From: Enterococcus faecalis_A
GTDB taxonomy: Bacteria; Bacillota; Bacilli; Lactobacillales; Enterococcaceae
DNA: 64,000 bases
Reading direction: 5' to 3'
NCBI GenBank assembly: GCA_051295955.1
Contig: JBPDWA010000002.1
Location: 62,001-126,000, forward strand
Shown here: piece after piece, positions 41,546 to 50,935 of the stretch
Layout: each line of letters starts with the position of its first letter
How positions within the stretch are numbered: the stretch's first letter is position 1
Program-made: the position numbers and the translations under genes
The notes under the pieces: generated by a model
Told to the model about the DNA's origin: nothing
Database searches by the model: none
What the model saw: the letters and a program-made list of their open reading frames with translations, nothing else

Positions 41546-42250
41546 TTATTTGTTTTCTTGTTGAGAATTGATGTAAGCACAGATCAATGTTTCAAAGGTA
41601 ACCAAGGTTCGACCAAAAAATAATTGCGGCTGAGCAATATGAGTGGAAAATGGGCTATAAGAATTTGTCGAAAAAACCAAATCGGCAGTAGCTGCTAGCT
41701 GAGCTTGTTTTGTTCCTAAAAAAGCAATAATTGTATGTTTTCTTCTTTTAGCAAGTGCTACAGTGTCTTTTAAAGTAGGCTCTTCACCAGAATGAGAAAC
41801 AACGATCAAAAGAAAATTCTGATTATTCCGACTATTTATCATTTGTGGATGAGCGGTTGTTACACTAGGAATGCAATGAAAATTTAGTACTTCGTTCATA
41901 TACGCAGAAAGGTGAGCGGAAAAATCGTGTCCCAGTACAGTAATTAAATGTCCCTGATTTACACGCATCAGCTGACAAAAATGCTTGATTTCTTCCGGTT
42001 GCGGTAACACTTCGGTGATAGTTGGTGCTGGCAAATGGGCTTCTTTGATTTTGTACCACAATTCGTTGTAGCCTGACAAGTTGAGTTTTTTAGCTAAGCG
42101 GATGATAGATGTTGGTGAGGTAAAACAATCTTTGGCTGTTTGCCGAACACTTACTTCTTTTAAACGATAGCTTTGCTGATCCAAGTAGTCGAGAATTTGC
42201 AGTTCTGTTTTGGACAAGTGATAAGTTGTTTGCAGAAAGTGTAAATTCAT
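41546..42250 (-). CDS. RpiR/MurR-family regulator (HTH + SIS domain)
   Basis: About 234 residues. N-terminal HTH_6 (YRLKEVSVRQTAKDCFTSPT, then SIIRLAKKLNLSGYNELW), C-terminal SIS sugar-phosphate-binding fold (ITVLGHDFSAHLSAY; LLIVVSHSGEEPTLKDTVA). ATG 42250 is chosen because AAAGGGG lies upstream; the frame extends further without RBS. It is divergent from the peptide-uptake operon 88 nt away, so it probably regulates that operon, possibly in response to an amino-sugar phosphate from cell-wall turnover. Confidence 0.82.
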   Translation of the reverse strand: MNLHFLQTTYHLSKTELQILDYLDQQSYRLKEVSVRQTAKDCFTSPTSIIRLAKKLNLSGYNELWYKIKEAHLPAPTITEVLPQPEEIKHFCQLMRVNQGHLITVLGHDFSAHLSAYMNEVLNFHCIPSVTTAHPQMINSRNNQNFLLIVVSHSGEEPTLKDTVALAKRRKHTIIAFLGTKQAQLAATADLVFSTNSYSPFSTHIAQPQLFFGRTLVTFETLICAYINSQQENK

Positions 42251-42337
42251 AGGCCTTTTCCCCTTTACAAGTTTATAAGTAATTTTAGCAGAAAACGGAT
42301 GATTTGTATTGATCATTAAAAAAATGAGGTGTAAAAA

Positions 42338-43963
42338 ATGAAACGAAGTACAAAAAAACGATTGATAGTGTCAGCAGTTGTAATGTTGGTATTAGCAGGC
42401 TGCTCAAATGGGAAATCAGCAGCGAAAGAAGCTAAGCAGCAAATACTACACGTAGGAATTGGTTCGGAATTGTCCACAGCAGATGTATCGCTGGCAATGG
42501 ATAATACTGCTTGTGCAGTTATGAGTCAAATTGGGGAAGGGTTGTTTACTTTTGATGAAGAAGGTGGAGCAGCTCCAGCGATAGCCGTTGACAAAGTAGA
42601 GCCGACCAATAACGGCTTAACTTATACTTTTAAGCTGAGATCAGAAGCACAATGGAGCAATGGTGAGCCAATTACCGCCAAAGATTTTGAATATTCTTGG
42701 AAACGCACGGTTGATCCTAAAACAGCTTCTCCTCAAGCCTATTATTTTGAAGGACTTAAAAACTACAAAGAAATCGCCGCTGGAACCAAAGATAAAGAAG
42801 CTCTAGGCGTACAGGCTATGGACGAGCATACCTTACAAGTTAACTTAGCTTATCCCATGAATTATTTTCAACAGTTATTAGCTGTCCCGGCCTTTTTCCC
42901 GCTAAATCAAGCCTTTGTTGAAAAAGCTGGCAAAGAATATGGTACCAATGCTGAAAATACACTCTATAACGGTCCTTTTACTCTGAAAGATTGGGACGGG
43001 ACCAATACTGCTTGGCAATACGTAAAAAACAAAAATTATTGGGACCAAAAAGCAGTCCAACTTGATAAAGTAAAAGTCCAAGTAGTTAAAGAAGTTGCTA
43101 CAAGCAAAAACTTATTCGATGACCAACAATTAGATTTCGTCCAAATTTCTGGAGATATCGTCGCACAAGAACAAGCCAATTCTGCATTGAAAATCAGAAC
43201 GATGCCAGGAACCTACTACATTCAGCTCAACACTCAAAAAGAGTTATTTGCTAATCTCAATGCTCGCAAAGCTATCGCTCTGACGCTGGATTCAGAAAAA
43301 CTAGCACAAAACGTCTTAAACGACGGCTCTAAAAAAGCTCTGGGATTTGTTCCAACCGGATTCAAAAATCAAGCAAACGATCAAGATTTTGCAGAAGAAG
43401 TGGGTGACATTAATCCAACTGATGAAAAACAAGCCGCGGAATTATGGAAAACAGCAAAAAAAGAATTGGGCATTGATAAAGCAACGGTCACCATTTTATG
43501 CTCTGATACAGATAATGCCAAGAAAATCAGTGAATATCTTCAAGGCGCACTCAATGAAGTACTGAATGGATTGACAGTGAATGTATCGGCCGTTCCGTTT
43601 AACAACCGTTTAGAGAAAAGCCGTAGTGGTGATTTCGACATTGTTTTAGGCGGCTGGACACCAGTTTATGCTGATCCTGTTGACTTTTTGAATTTACTGC
43701 AATCTAACAACTCCAATAACTTTGGGAAATGGTCGAATCCGCAATACGACCAATTATTGAAAGATGCTAATGAAACGTACGCCAATGACTACCAACAAAG
43801 ATGGCAGTCACTACAAAAGGCAGACTTGTTAGTCGCTGCTGAGGCTCCTTTGATTCCTTTATATCAAATAACAGAAGCCTATTTAGTCAATAAAAGAGTC
43901 CAAGGCTTGACCTTTGGCCCGCTAGGCTCTATTGAATTTAAACATGTTTCGATGAAGGAGTAG
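42338..43963 (+). CDS. oligopeptide-binding lipoprotein (SBP family 5, OppA-like)
   Basis: A 541-residue extracellular solute-binding lipoprotein. The signal peptide ends in a lipobox, MLVLAGCSNG, with lipidated Cys near residue 22. SBP_bac_5 features include YTFKLRSEAQWSNGEPITAK and KDFEYSWKRTVDP. No Opp permease or ATPase genes are adjacent, so it must use an ABC transporter encoded elsewhere. It is followed by two peptidase genes, which suggests uptake and breakdown of specific peptides. Confidence 0.9.
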   Translation: MKRSTKKRLIVSAVVMLVLAGCSNGKSAAKEAKQQILHVGIGSELSTADVSLAMDNTACAVMSQIGEGLFTFDEEGGAAPAIAVDKVEPTNNGLTYTFKLRSEAQWSNGEPITAKDFEYSWKRTVDPKTASPQAYYFEGLKNYKEIAAGTKDKEALGVQAMDEHTLQVNLAYPMNYFQQLLAVPAFFPLNQAFVEKAGKEYGTNAENTLYNGPFTLKDWDGTNTAWQYVKNKNYWDQKAVQLDKVKVQVVKEVATSKNLFDDQQLDFVQISGDIVAQEQANSALKIRTMPGTYYIQLNTQKELFANLNARKAIALTLDSEKLAQNVLNDGSKKALGFVPTGFKNQANDQDFAEEVGDINPTDEKQAAELWKTAKKELGIDKATVTILCSDTDNAKKISEYLQGALNEVLNGLTVNVSAVPFNNRLEKSRSGDFDIVLGGWTPVYADPVDFLNLLQSNNSNNFGKWSNPQYDQLLKDANETYANDYQQRWQSLQKADLLVAAEAPLIPLYQITEAYLVNKRVQGLTFGPLGSIEFKHVSMKE

Positions 43964-43974
43964 AGAATGAACCT

Positions 43975-45060
43975 ATGGAAAAAATACAAGCAATCACGTT
44001 AATTAAGGAATTATCTAACGCAAACGGTGTTTCAGGTTTTGAACAAGAAGTTGTTCGTACTGTGCAAAAACACACACAGAAACTAGGAACACAAAAAACA
44101 GATGCAATGAAAAATTTATATATTGAACGGTTAAAAAACACCGGCCAGCAGCCGCTAATACAGTTCGACGCTCATAGTGATGAAGTTGGTTTTATTGTGC
44201 AAGCCGTTAAGCCTAACGGTTTATTGAAATTTTTGCCTTTAGGCGGTTGGGTTCCCAACAATATTGCTGCTCAAAAAGTTAGAGTAAAAAACAAGCATGG
44301 CCAATATATCAATGGTATTATTACCAGCAAGCCTCCACATTTTATGCGGGAAAATGAACGGCAACAGCCCCTAACCATTGACGATTTAAGCATCGATGTC
44401 GGTGCACGTTCCCGAAAAGAGCTTGAGGAAGTTTATCAAATTGGATTGGGTGCACCAGTAGTTCCCGCAGTTGAGTGTGAATTTAATGAAACTACCGGGC
44501 TTTTTTTAGGCAAGGCGTTTGATTGTCGAATTGGTTGTGCCTGTATGATTGATGTGTTGGAAGAATTACAAGCAGCTGACTTGGCTTGTGATATTGTGGC
44601 TACTTTAACAGCACAAGAAGAAGTTGGTGAAAGAGGAGCTATCGTTGCTGCTAAACAGGTTAAAGCTGACTTGGCCATTGTTTTTGAAGGCTGTCCCGCA
44701 GATGATACGTCAGCTGATAATTACATGATTCAATCAGCCCTAGGTAAAGGTCCGATGCTACGTTATTTCGATGTATCAATGATCACTAGCCCTGAATTTC
44801 AACAATACACGATTGATCTTGCCCAGGAAAAAGGGATTCCAATCCAGTTGTCCGTTCGTAGCGGTGGTGGCACTAACGGCAGTGCTATCAATGAAGTCCA
44901 AGGGGCGCCGGCAATTGTAGTCGGGATTCCAGTCAGATATGCTCATACTCATCATTGTTATGTGGATTTTCATGATTATCAAGCGGCCAAAAAACTAGTA
45001 ATTGAACTAGTAAAATCACTGGATCGTACTAAAATCGCTGCGTTACTAGAAACGATTTGA
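43975..45060 (+). CDS. M42 family aminopeptidase (second copy)
   Basis: A 361-residue metallopeptidase. Motifs: FDAHSDEVGFIVQ, AFDCRIGC, TAQEEVGERGA, VFEGCPADD, SGGGTNGSA, RYAHTHHCYVDFHDY. The ligand that is Asp in the copy at 491 appears as Glu here (VFEG versus ALDTG), a common variation in the family. It lies 11 nt after the peptide-binding lipoprotein gene and overlaps the next frame, so it belongs to a peptide-utilisation operon. It is probably a cytosolic exopeptidase for imported peptides. Confidence 0.88.
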   Translation: MEKIQAITLIKELSNANGVSGFEQEVVRTVQKHTQKLGTQKTDAMKNLYIERLKNTGQQPLIQFDAHSDEVGFIVQAVKPNGLLKFLPLGGWVPNNIAAQKVRVKNKHGQYINGIITSKPPHFMRENERQQPLTIDDLSIDVGARSRKELEEVYQIGLGAPVVPAVECEFNETTGLFLGKAFDCRIGCACMIDVLEELQAADLACDIVATLTAQEEVGERGAIVAAKQVKADLAIVFEGCPADDTSADNYMIQSALGKGPMLRYFDVSMITSPEFQQYTIDLAQEKGIPIQLSVRSGGGTNGSAINEVQGAPAIVVGIPVRYAHTHHCYVDFHDYQAAKKLVIELVKSLDRTKIAALLETI

Positions 45061-45077
45061 AAGGGAGAGAGTGGTTT

Positions 45078-45920
45078 ATGAAAATATATATTTCTTGTGA
45101 CATTGAAGGACTGGCTGGCATTGCAACTTTTGAGATGGAAAAAGAAGATCCGCAATTATTTAGGGAGTTGTATCATCAGCAGCTTGGTTGGGTGATTGAA
45201 GGCATTCATAAAAGTAAGATCAATGACTTGATTGAAGAAATAACAATTTCGGATTCTCACAGTCGAGGTCTCAATTTATCTTACGCTCGTTTAGCCGCAA
45301 TGGATGAGCGAATTGCTCTAGTTAGTGGCTTCCCCCGGACGGATTACATGATGAGTGGTTTAACTCCTCAACATGATCTGGTGATCTTTTTTGGCTATCA
45401 TGCTGGAATTGGTAAGCTATACGGCAATATGGATCATGGTTACAGTGCTAGTGTAGCTTACGATTTAAAAATAAACGACCTTTATATGAATGAAACGACG
45501 ATTAATGCAGCATACGCAAGTGAGCTTGGGGTGCCGGTGGGATTAGTAATTGGCGAGTCAGGCCTTCAAACGCAATTGCATGAAGAAGCGATGATGCCTT
45601 GGGTACCATTTGTTGCCACTAAAGCATCTTTAGGTCGCTATGCGATTAAAAATTATCCCGTTAAAAAAGTAAAAAAGGAAATGATTCAAATGACTGCTGC
45701 AGTTTTAGACGGAGACTTTACACGATTGCCGCAGTATCAAGTTAAATTACCGGCTACTGTGCGCTTGCAATGTGTAACTACTGCTCAAGCTGACCGAATT
45801 GACATGCTGCCCAATATTCAGCGGCTCGATGGTCGTGCAGTGATGTTTTCTGGAACTTCGATGAAAGAAGTGATGAATGCGATTGTAGGCATCGTGGGGC
45901 TAGGCGGAACTAGCTACTAA
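45078..45920 (+). CDS. dppA: M55 family D-aminopeptidase (DppA)
   Basis: About 280 residues. MKIYISCDIEGLAGI is the start motif with the first zinc ligands (Asp and Glu); SDSHSRGLNL and FFGYHAGIGKLYGNMDHGYS carry the other conserved ligands, and GESGLQTQLHEE follows. DppA is a self-compartmentalising peptidase that cleaves D-Ala-containing peptides. The ATG at 45078 follows AAGGGAGAG; a TTG at 45057 is the frame limit. With the RpiR regulator and OppA-like protein, this suggests reuse of cell-wall peptides containing D-amino acids. Confidence 0.9.
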   Translation: MKIYISCDIEGLAGIATFEMEKEDPQLFRELYHQQLGWVIEGIHKSKINDLIEEITISDSHSRGLNLSYARLAAMDERIALVSGFPRTDYMMSGLTPQHDLVIFFGYHAGIGKLYGNMDHGYSASVAYDLKINDLYMNETTINAAYASELGVPVGLVIGESGLQTQLHEEAMMPWVPFVATKASLGRYAIKNYPVKKVKKEMIQMTAAVLDGDFTRLPQYQVKLPATVRLQCVTTAQADRIDMLPNIQRLDGRAVMFSGTSMKEVMNAIVGIVGLGGTSY

Positions 45921-45987
45921 TGAGGGAATAATCAACTTAAATAATATATTCACTGGTGCTTTTCATTGAGGATCTTTTCAGAAAATT

Positions 45988-46039
45988 TCAAGCCTGCACA
46001 CTCAAAATCGTCTCAATGATTTTGGGTGTGCAGGCTTGA
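45988..46039. terminator. bidirectional terminator between dppA and sdaAA
   Basis: Arms of 22 nt (45988-46009 and 46018-46039) pair almost perfectly around an 8-nt loop. It lies between the convergent ends of dppA and sdaAA; U tracts are weak on both sides. Confidence 0.75.
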
Positions 46040-46062
46040 TTAGTATTTATGTTAAACATATC

Positions 46063-46953
46063 TTATTCGGTAGGTGAGTCAGCTGAATGCTGTCCGAGTA
46101 ATTCTTTGCTTAATCGTTGAGCTGTCGGCGTTACTGCCAAACCACCTTCGGCTGTTTCTTTAAAAATTTGTGGCATTTGACGGCCTACTTGATACATAGC
46201 CAGTACAACTTCATCAGGCGGGATTACGCTGCGAATGCCTGCTAAAGCCATATCTGCAGAAATAAAAGCTTGAGAAGCACCCAAAGCATTTCGTTTTACA
46301 CAAGGGACTTCAACAAGGCCGGCGACAGGGTCACAAATCAATCCCATCATATTTTTTAAGGTAATAGCAATCGCTTGGGCGGCTTGATCCGGTGTACCGC
46401 CAGCTGCTGCAACTAGGGCAGCGCTGGCCATGGCACTAGCAGATCCCACTTCTGCTTGACAGCCACCTTCTGCTCCGCTGATGGAAGCATTATTGGCAAG
46501 TACTAAACCAAAAGCACCAGCAGTAAATAAAAATTCTAGTTGTTGTTCATGAGACAGTTGCAAACGATCGATAGCAGCCATTAAAACACCTGCAAGTACT
46601 CCGGCACTGCCGGCTGTCGGAGTGGCGCAAATCAACCCCATTTTTGCATTAACTTCATTGACAGCGATGGCATTTCTGACGGCGCTCAAAATTGTAGTAC
46701 CGCTGAGAAACGTCCCTTCTTGAAGATAGGCATTTAAACGAGTGGCATCTTCTCCCGTTAAGCCGGTAACTGAACGAACGCCAGCAATGCCTTCTTCAAC
46801 GGATTGCTTCATAATGGTCAAATTTTTTTCCATCGTTTCAATAATACGAGCTCGAGTATGGCCATAATTTTCACTTTCGGTGGCAATCATCAATTCACCA
46901 ATTGAAGGATAATTTGCTACTTGGGCTACTAATTCTTCAATAGAATAAAACAT
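46063..46953 (-). CDS. sdaAA: L-serine dehydratase alpha subunit
   Basis: Iron-sulfur L-serine deaminase catalytic subunit (serine to pyruvate and ammonia), 296 residues. Three Cys expected to hold the 4Fe-4S cluster are visible in GGCQAEVGSA, LICDPVAGLVE and VPCVKRNALG; an ICATPTAGSAG loop binds substrate. It lies 17 nt after sdaAB on the same strand, forming the two-gene operon found in Firmicutes. Confidence 0.95.
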   Translation of the reverse strand: MFYSIEELVAQVANYPSIGELMIATESENYGHTRARIIETMEKNLTIMKQSVEEGIAGVRSVTGLTGEDATRLNAYLQEGTFLSGTTILSAVRNAIAVNEVNAKMGLICATPTAGSAGVLAGVLMAAIDRLQLSHEQQLEFLFTAGAFGLVLANNASISGAEGGCQAEVGSASAMASAALVAAAGGTPDQAAQAIAITLKNMMGLICDPVAGLVEVPCVKRNALGASQAFISADMALAGIRSVIPPDEVVLAMYQVGRQMPQIFKETAEGGLAVTPTAQRLSKELLGQHSADSPTE

Positions 46954-46970
46954 TTTTTCGCTCCTTCATT

Positions 46971-47639
46971 TTAATTAAAGTAATTTACGCTAAAGATATG
47001 GGGAATATCGGTGATTTTTTTGACGATATCGCCTACTTCCGCTTGGTCGACTTCAATAATCATAATGGCTTTTTCACCTTTGGATTCTCGAGTGACTGTC
47101 ATTGTGCCAATATTTATTTCACTTGCAGATAAGGTGTTGGTCACTTGAGCAATCATACCTGGTAAGTCTTGATGAACAATAATAAAGGTGGGCGTACCCA
47201 TACTTAAAGAAATTTTGAATCCATTTAACTCAGATATTTGAATATTGCCGCCACCAATTGAAATACCAGTAATCGATAATTGTCGTTCACCTTTAGTTAC
47301 GACCATTTTAACTAAGTTAGGGTGTTCCGCTTTTTCATTTTTAGGAACAAAAAGCACTTCCATTCCTTGTTCATAAGCGATTTCTAAAGAGTTCGCCAAT
47401 CGCTCATCATCCGGCTCCATGCCTAGCAAACCACCTACTAAGGCGATATCTGTACCATGGCCCCGATACGTTTTAGCAAATGACTCATAAAGATAAATAT
47501 CCACGCTGTCAGGCTGTTGGCCAAAGATACCACGAACAATCTTGCCAATGCGAGCGGCGCCGGCGGTATGGGAACTGCTAGGACCGATCATTACCGGACC
47601 GATAATATCGAATACACTGGTATAGCGCATATGCTCCAT
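46971..47639 (-). CDS. sdaAB: L-serine dehydratase beta subunit
   Basis: A 222-residue subunit with the serine-dehydratase beta domain (VFDIIGPVMIGPSSSHTAGA) and a C-terminal ACT domain (PTFIIVHQDLPGMIAQVTNT) that may sense serine. GAAGGTG lies upstream of the ATG at 47639. First gene of the sdaAB-sdaAA operon, divergent from the Lsa-like gene. Confidence 0.94.
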   Translation of the reverse strand: MEHMRYTSVFDIIGPVMIGPSSSHTAGAARIGKIVRGIFGQQPDSVDIYLYESFAKTYRGHGTDIALVGGLLGMEPDDERLANSLEIAYEQGMEVLFVPKNEKAEHPNLVKMVVTKGERQLSITGISIGGGNIQISELNGFKISLSMGTPTFIIVHQDLPGMIAQVTNTLSASEINIGTMTVTRESKGEKAIMIIEVDQAEVGDIVKKITDIPHIFSVNYFN

Positions 47640-47799
47640 GCAAGCACCTTCTTTACTAGAATATGTTTTTCATTGGCAGTCTAACACAAAATAAAGAATA
47701 GGCCAACTGGCTAGCGATAATTTATTTTCGGAGTTTCATTCTATGAATTCGTTTAACTATGGTTTGCAAATGCAGACATTTTATATTTTCTCAATAAAC

Positions 47800-47828
47800 T
47801 TGACAATAAAAAAGTAAGATGGTAGAGT
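47800..47828 (+). promoter_or_regulatory. promoter of the Lsa-like ABC-F gene
   Basis: TTGACA (47800-47805), 17 nt, TAGAGT (47823-47828), giving a leader of about 205 nt before the ATG. Confidence 0.8.
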
Positions 47829-48040
47829 CAAAGAACAATAAATGAAAAGAGGGATTCGTGCGTTGAATTTTTAAGTTGAATTTTTTGAGAACTGTAGAAC
47901 TTTGCTTGGGTGACAGGTGGAGTAGGCGGTTTTTCGGAAATTGGCTTAAGTATTCAATAGACGGGTCTTTTTGTGTACCATGGATTGCTGCGCTGATTTC
48001 TCTAAAGCTGCATCATTTTTGCTTTATGGGAGGTACAAAT
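47829..48040 (+). promoter_or_regulatory. long 5' leader of the Lsa-like gene
   Basis: The leader has an AGAGGGA near 47848 followed by tiny frames (GTG CGT TGA; TTG AAT TTT TAA) and a repeated GTTGAATTTTT. Many antibiotic-resistance ABC-F genes are controlled by ribosome-mediated attenuation in such leaders. I could not assign a clear terminator/antiterminator pair here. The coding frame is open back to 47876 but has no RBS there. Confidence 0.45.
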
Positions 48041-49537
48041 ATGTCGAAAATTGAAATTAAACAATTAACTTTTGGTTATGACAACCAAGAACAGCCGTTA
48101 TTTGACCAAGTTAATCTAGTGATTGATACTCAGTGGAAGTTAGCTGTGATCGGCCGTAACGGGCGTGGAAAAACAACGTTATTAAAATTATTACAAAAGC
48201 AGTTGGAATATCGAGGCGAAATTCTTCATCAAGTGGACTTTGGTTATTTTCCACAAGTCATTGCCGGGGAAGATCAGCTTACTTTCACCATTTTACAAGA
48301 AGTCGCCAATTTTGAACAGTGGGAATTGGAACGAGAATTAACACTTTTAAAAGTAACGCCTGAAGTATTGTGGCGACCGTTTTCTTCTTTATCCGGTGGC
48401 GAAAAGACCAAAGTGTTATTAAGTCTGCTTTTCATTGGAGAAAATGGGTTTCCTTTAATCGATGAACCGACGAACCATTTAGATATTACTGGCAGACAAC
48501 AGGTTGTTGATTATTTGAAAAAAAAGAAAAACGGGTTTATTCTGGTGAGCCATGACCGTGCTTTTGTAGATGAAGTAGCGGATCATATTTTATCTATTGA
48601 AAAAAGTCAATTGCTCCTTTACCAAGGGAATTTTTCTGTTTACGAAGAACAAAAAAAGTTAAGCGATGCCTTTGAAATTGCAGCAAATGAAAAAATAAAA
48701 AAAGAAGTTCATCGCTTAAAGGAGACTGCACGTAAAAAAACAGAATGGTCTATGAGCCGTGAAAAGGACAAGTATGGAAACAGTAAAGTCAAAGGAAGCG
48801 GCGCAATCGGCGATACAGGTGCGATCGGGGCACGTGCCGCCCGAGTAATGAAACGTTCCAAACATATCCAACAGCGTACAGAAAAACAGTTGGCTGAAAA
48901 AGAAAAGCTGTTAAAAGATATTGAATACATTGATTCATTATCACTGAATTATCAGCCAACACAGCATAAAACGTTGTTAACGGTTGAAAATCTTCAATTG
49001 GGTTATAAAGGGAAGTGGCTTTTTCAACCGGTCTCTTTTTCAATAAAAGCCGGAGAAATTGTAGGGATTACTGGAGAAAATGGTGCCGGGAAATCTAGCC
49101 TCATTAGATATTTACTAAAAACGTTTGCTGGTGATTCAAAAGGGCAAACAATATTGGCCCATCAATTAAATATCTCTTACGTTCGTCAGAATTATGAAGA
49201 CAATCAAGGAACATTACCAGAATTTGCAGAAAAAAATCAATTGGAGTATACGCAATTTCTAAATAATTTACGTAAATTAGGTATGGAACGAGAAGTTTTT
49301 CAGCAACCCATCGAACAGATGAGTATGGGACAACGAAAAAAAGTAGAAATTGCCAAATCACTTTCACAAAAAGCTGAATTGTATCTTTGGGATGAGCCGT
49401 TAAATTATATGGATGTCTTCAATCATCAGCAATTAGAATCTTTGCTGTTAAAGGCCAAGCCGGCTCTTCTAGTTATTGAACACGAGGCTCATTTTATCGA
49501 TAAAGTTACCACGAAAAAAATTGAACTACAACCATAA
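48041..49537 (+). CDS. lsa: Lsa-type ABC-F ribosomal protection protein
   Basis: A 498-residue ABC-F protein, the same length as Lsa(A) of E. faecalis and closely similar to that sequence as I remember it. Two ATPase modules: GRNGRGKTTL, SLSGGEKTKVLLSLL, PLIDEPTNHLD; then GENGAGKSSL, MSMGQRKKVEIAKSL, LYLWDEPLNYMD. The charged inter-domain linker (about 220-310) is the ribosome-probing element. No TM segments. Lsa proteins displace lincosamides, streptogramin A and pleuromutilins from the ribosome, so intrinsic resistance is expected. The ATG at 48041 has GGGAGG upstream. Confidence 0.88.
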   Translation: MSKIEIKQLTFGYDNQEQPLFDQVNLVIDTQWKLAVIGRNGRGKTTLLKLLQKQLEYRGEILHQVDFGYFPQVIAGEDQLTFTILQEVANFEQWELERELTLLKVTPEVLWRPFSSLSGGEKTKVLLSLLFIGENGFPLIDEPTNHLDITGRQQVVDYLKKKKNGFILVSHDRAFVDEVADHILSIEKSQLLLYQGNFSVYEEQKKLSDAFEIAANEKIKKEVHRLKETARKKTEWSMSREKDKYGNSKVKGSGAIGDTGAIGARAARVMKRSKHIQQRTEKQLAEKEKLLKDIEYIDSLSLNYQPTQHKTLLTVENLQLGYKGKWLFQPVSFSIKAGEIVGITGENGAGKSSLIRYLLKTFAGDSKGQTILAHQLNISYVRQNYEDNQGTLPEFAEKNQLEYTQFLNNLRKLGMEREVFQQPIEQMSMGQRKKVEIAKSLSQKAELYLWDEPLNYMDVFNHQQLESLLLKAKPALLVIEHEAHFIDKVTTKKIELQP

Positions 49538-49544
49538 AATCCCC

Positions 49545-49573
49545 TTGAAAAAACACGGTAAATCCTGTATAGT
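49545..49573 (+). promoter_or_regulatory. promoter of rplK-rplA
   Basis: TTGAAA (49545-49550), 17-nt spacer, TATAGT (49568-49573), 86 nt before rplK. Confidence 0.75.
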
Positions 49574-49659
49574 ATTAGAGTATGTTTTAAAATGTACATG
49601 AGTGGGAGGGGAAATCTCAACCCCATTAACCACGCACGAGAACTTAAGGAGGTATTTTC

Positions 49660-50082
49660 GTGGCTAAAAAAGTAGAAAAAATCGTAAAATTGCAAATTCC
49701 TGCAGGGAAAGCAACACCAGCTCCACCAGTAGGTCCTGCCCTAGGTCAAGCGGGTATTAACATTATGGGATTCACTAAAGAATTCAATGCTCGTACAGCT
49801 GATCAAGCAGGCTTGATTATTCCAGTCGTAATCTCTGTATATGAAGACCGTTCATTTACATTTATTACAAAAACACCACCAGCAGCTGTCTTATTGAAAA
49901 AAGCTGCTAAAATTGAAAAAGGTTCAGGTGAACCAAACAAAACGAAAGTGGCAAAAGTAACAAGCGATCAAGTAAAAGAAATCGCTGAACTTAAAATGGC
50001 AGACCTAAACGCCGCTGATGTTGAAGCAGCAATGCGCATGGTTGAAGGAACTGCACGAAGCATGGGTATCACTGTCGAATAA
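49660..50082 (+). CDS. rplK: 50S ribosomal protein L11
   Basis: A 140-residue L11: KLQIPAGKATPAPPVGPALG at the N-terminus, TKTPPAAVLLKKAA, and the C-terminal rRNA-binding region. It is part of the GTPase-associated centre and needed for RelA activation. GTG start behind AAGGAGG. rplA follows after ~107 nt. Confidence 0.97.
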   Translation: MAKKVEKIVKLQIPAGKATPAPPVGPALGQAGINIMGFTKEFNARTADQAGLIIPVVISVYEDRSFTFITKTPPAAVLLKKAAKIEKGSGEPNKTKVAKVTSDQVKEIAELKMADLNAADVEAAMRMVEGTARSMGITVE

Positions 50083-50189
50083 TTTTTATTCCAGACCCAA
50101 AGAAGTAGCTTCTCAGTTCGGTTCATATTGAAAGATATGGAAGACGTGGGAGGTTCTACCGTTATAACCACAATCAAGGAGGAAACAAA

Positions 50190-50879
50190 ATGGCTAAAAA
50201 AAGCAAAAAAATGCAAGAAGCATTGAAAAAAGTTGATACTACTAAAGCTTATTCAGTTGAAGAAGCAGTGGCGTTAGCAAAAGATACCAATATCGCAAAA
50301 TTTGACGCAACAGTTGAAGTTGCTTACAAATTGAACGTTGACCCTAAAAAAGCAGACCAACAAATCCGTGGTGCCGTAGTTTTACCAAATGGAACTGGTA
50401 AAACACAAAGTGTATTAGTCTTTGCAAAAGGCGAAAAAGCCAAAGAAGCAGAAGCTGCTGGTGCTGATTTCGTTGGAGACGACGACATGGTACAAAAAAT
50501 CCAAGGTGGCTGGTTTGACTTTGACGTAGTTGTTGCAACACCAGACATGATGGCAACTGTTGGTAAATTAGGTCGTGTCTTAGGACCAAAAGGCTTAATG
50601 CCAAACCCTAAAACTGGTACAGTAACAATGGATGTAACCAAAGCTGTTGAAGAAGTAAAAGCTGGTAAAGTAACTTACCGCGTTGACAAAGCTGGAAATA
50701 TCCACGTACCAATCGGTAAAGTTTCTTTCGATAACGAAAAATTAATCGAAAACTTCAACACCATTAACGATGTTGTGGTAAAAGCAAAACCATCCACAGC
50801 AAAGGGTCAATACATCAAAAATATTTCAGTGACTACTACTTTCGGCCCTGGAATTCGTGTAGACCAAGCTTCTTTCTAA
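50190..50879 (+). CDS. rplA: 50S ribosomal protein L1
   Basis: A 229-residue L1 with YSVEEAVALAKDTNIAKFDA and GRVLGPKGLMPNPKTGTVT motifs. It binds 23S rRNA in the L1 stalk and, in bacteria, represses its own operon by binding mRNA; the ~107-nt spacer after rplK may hold that site. AGGAGG before ATG. Confidence 0.97.
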   Translation: MAKKSKKMQEALKKVDTTKAYSVEEAVALAKDTNIAKFDATVEVAYKLNVDPKKADQQIRGAVVLPNGTGKTQSVLVFAKGEKAKEAEAAGADFVGDDDMVQKIQGGWFDFDVVVATPDMMATVGKLGRVLGPKGLMPNPKTGTVTMDVTKAVEEVKAGKVTYRVDKAGNIHVPIGKVSFDNEKLIENFNTINDVVVKAKPSTAKGQYIKNISVTTTFGPGIRVDQASF

Positions 50880-50905
50880 TCTGAAAGCAGATAATTAAAA
50901 AAGTC

Positions 50906-50935
50906 TTGACTCACTCACTTATCTTATGGTAAAGT
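50906..50935 (+). promoter_or_regulatory. promoter of rplJL, embedded in a dyad
   Basis: TTGACT (50906-50911) and TAAAGT (50930-50935) with an 18-nt spacer. The same segment forms an inverted repeat, CTCACTCACTT / AAAGTGAGTGAG, that may also act as a hairpin at the end of the rplA transcript. Confidence 0.55.
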
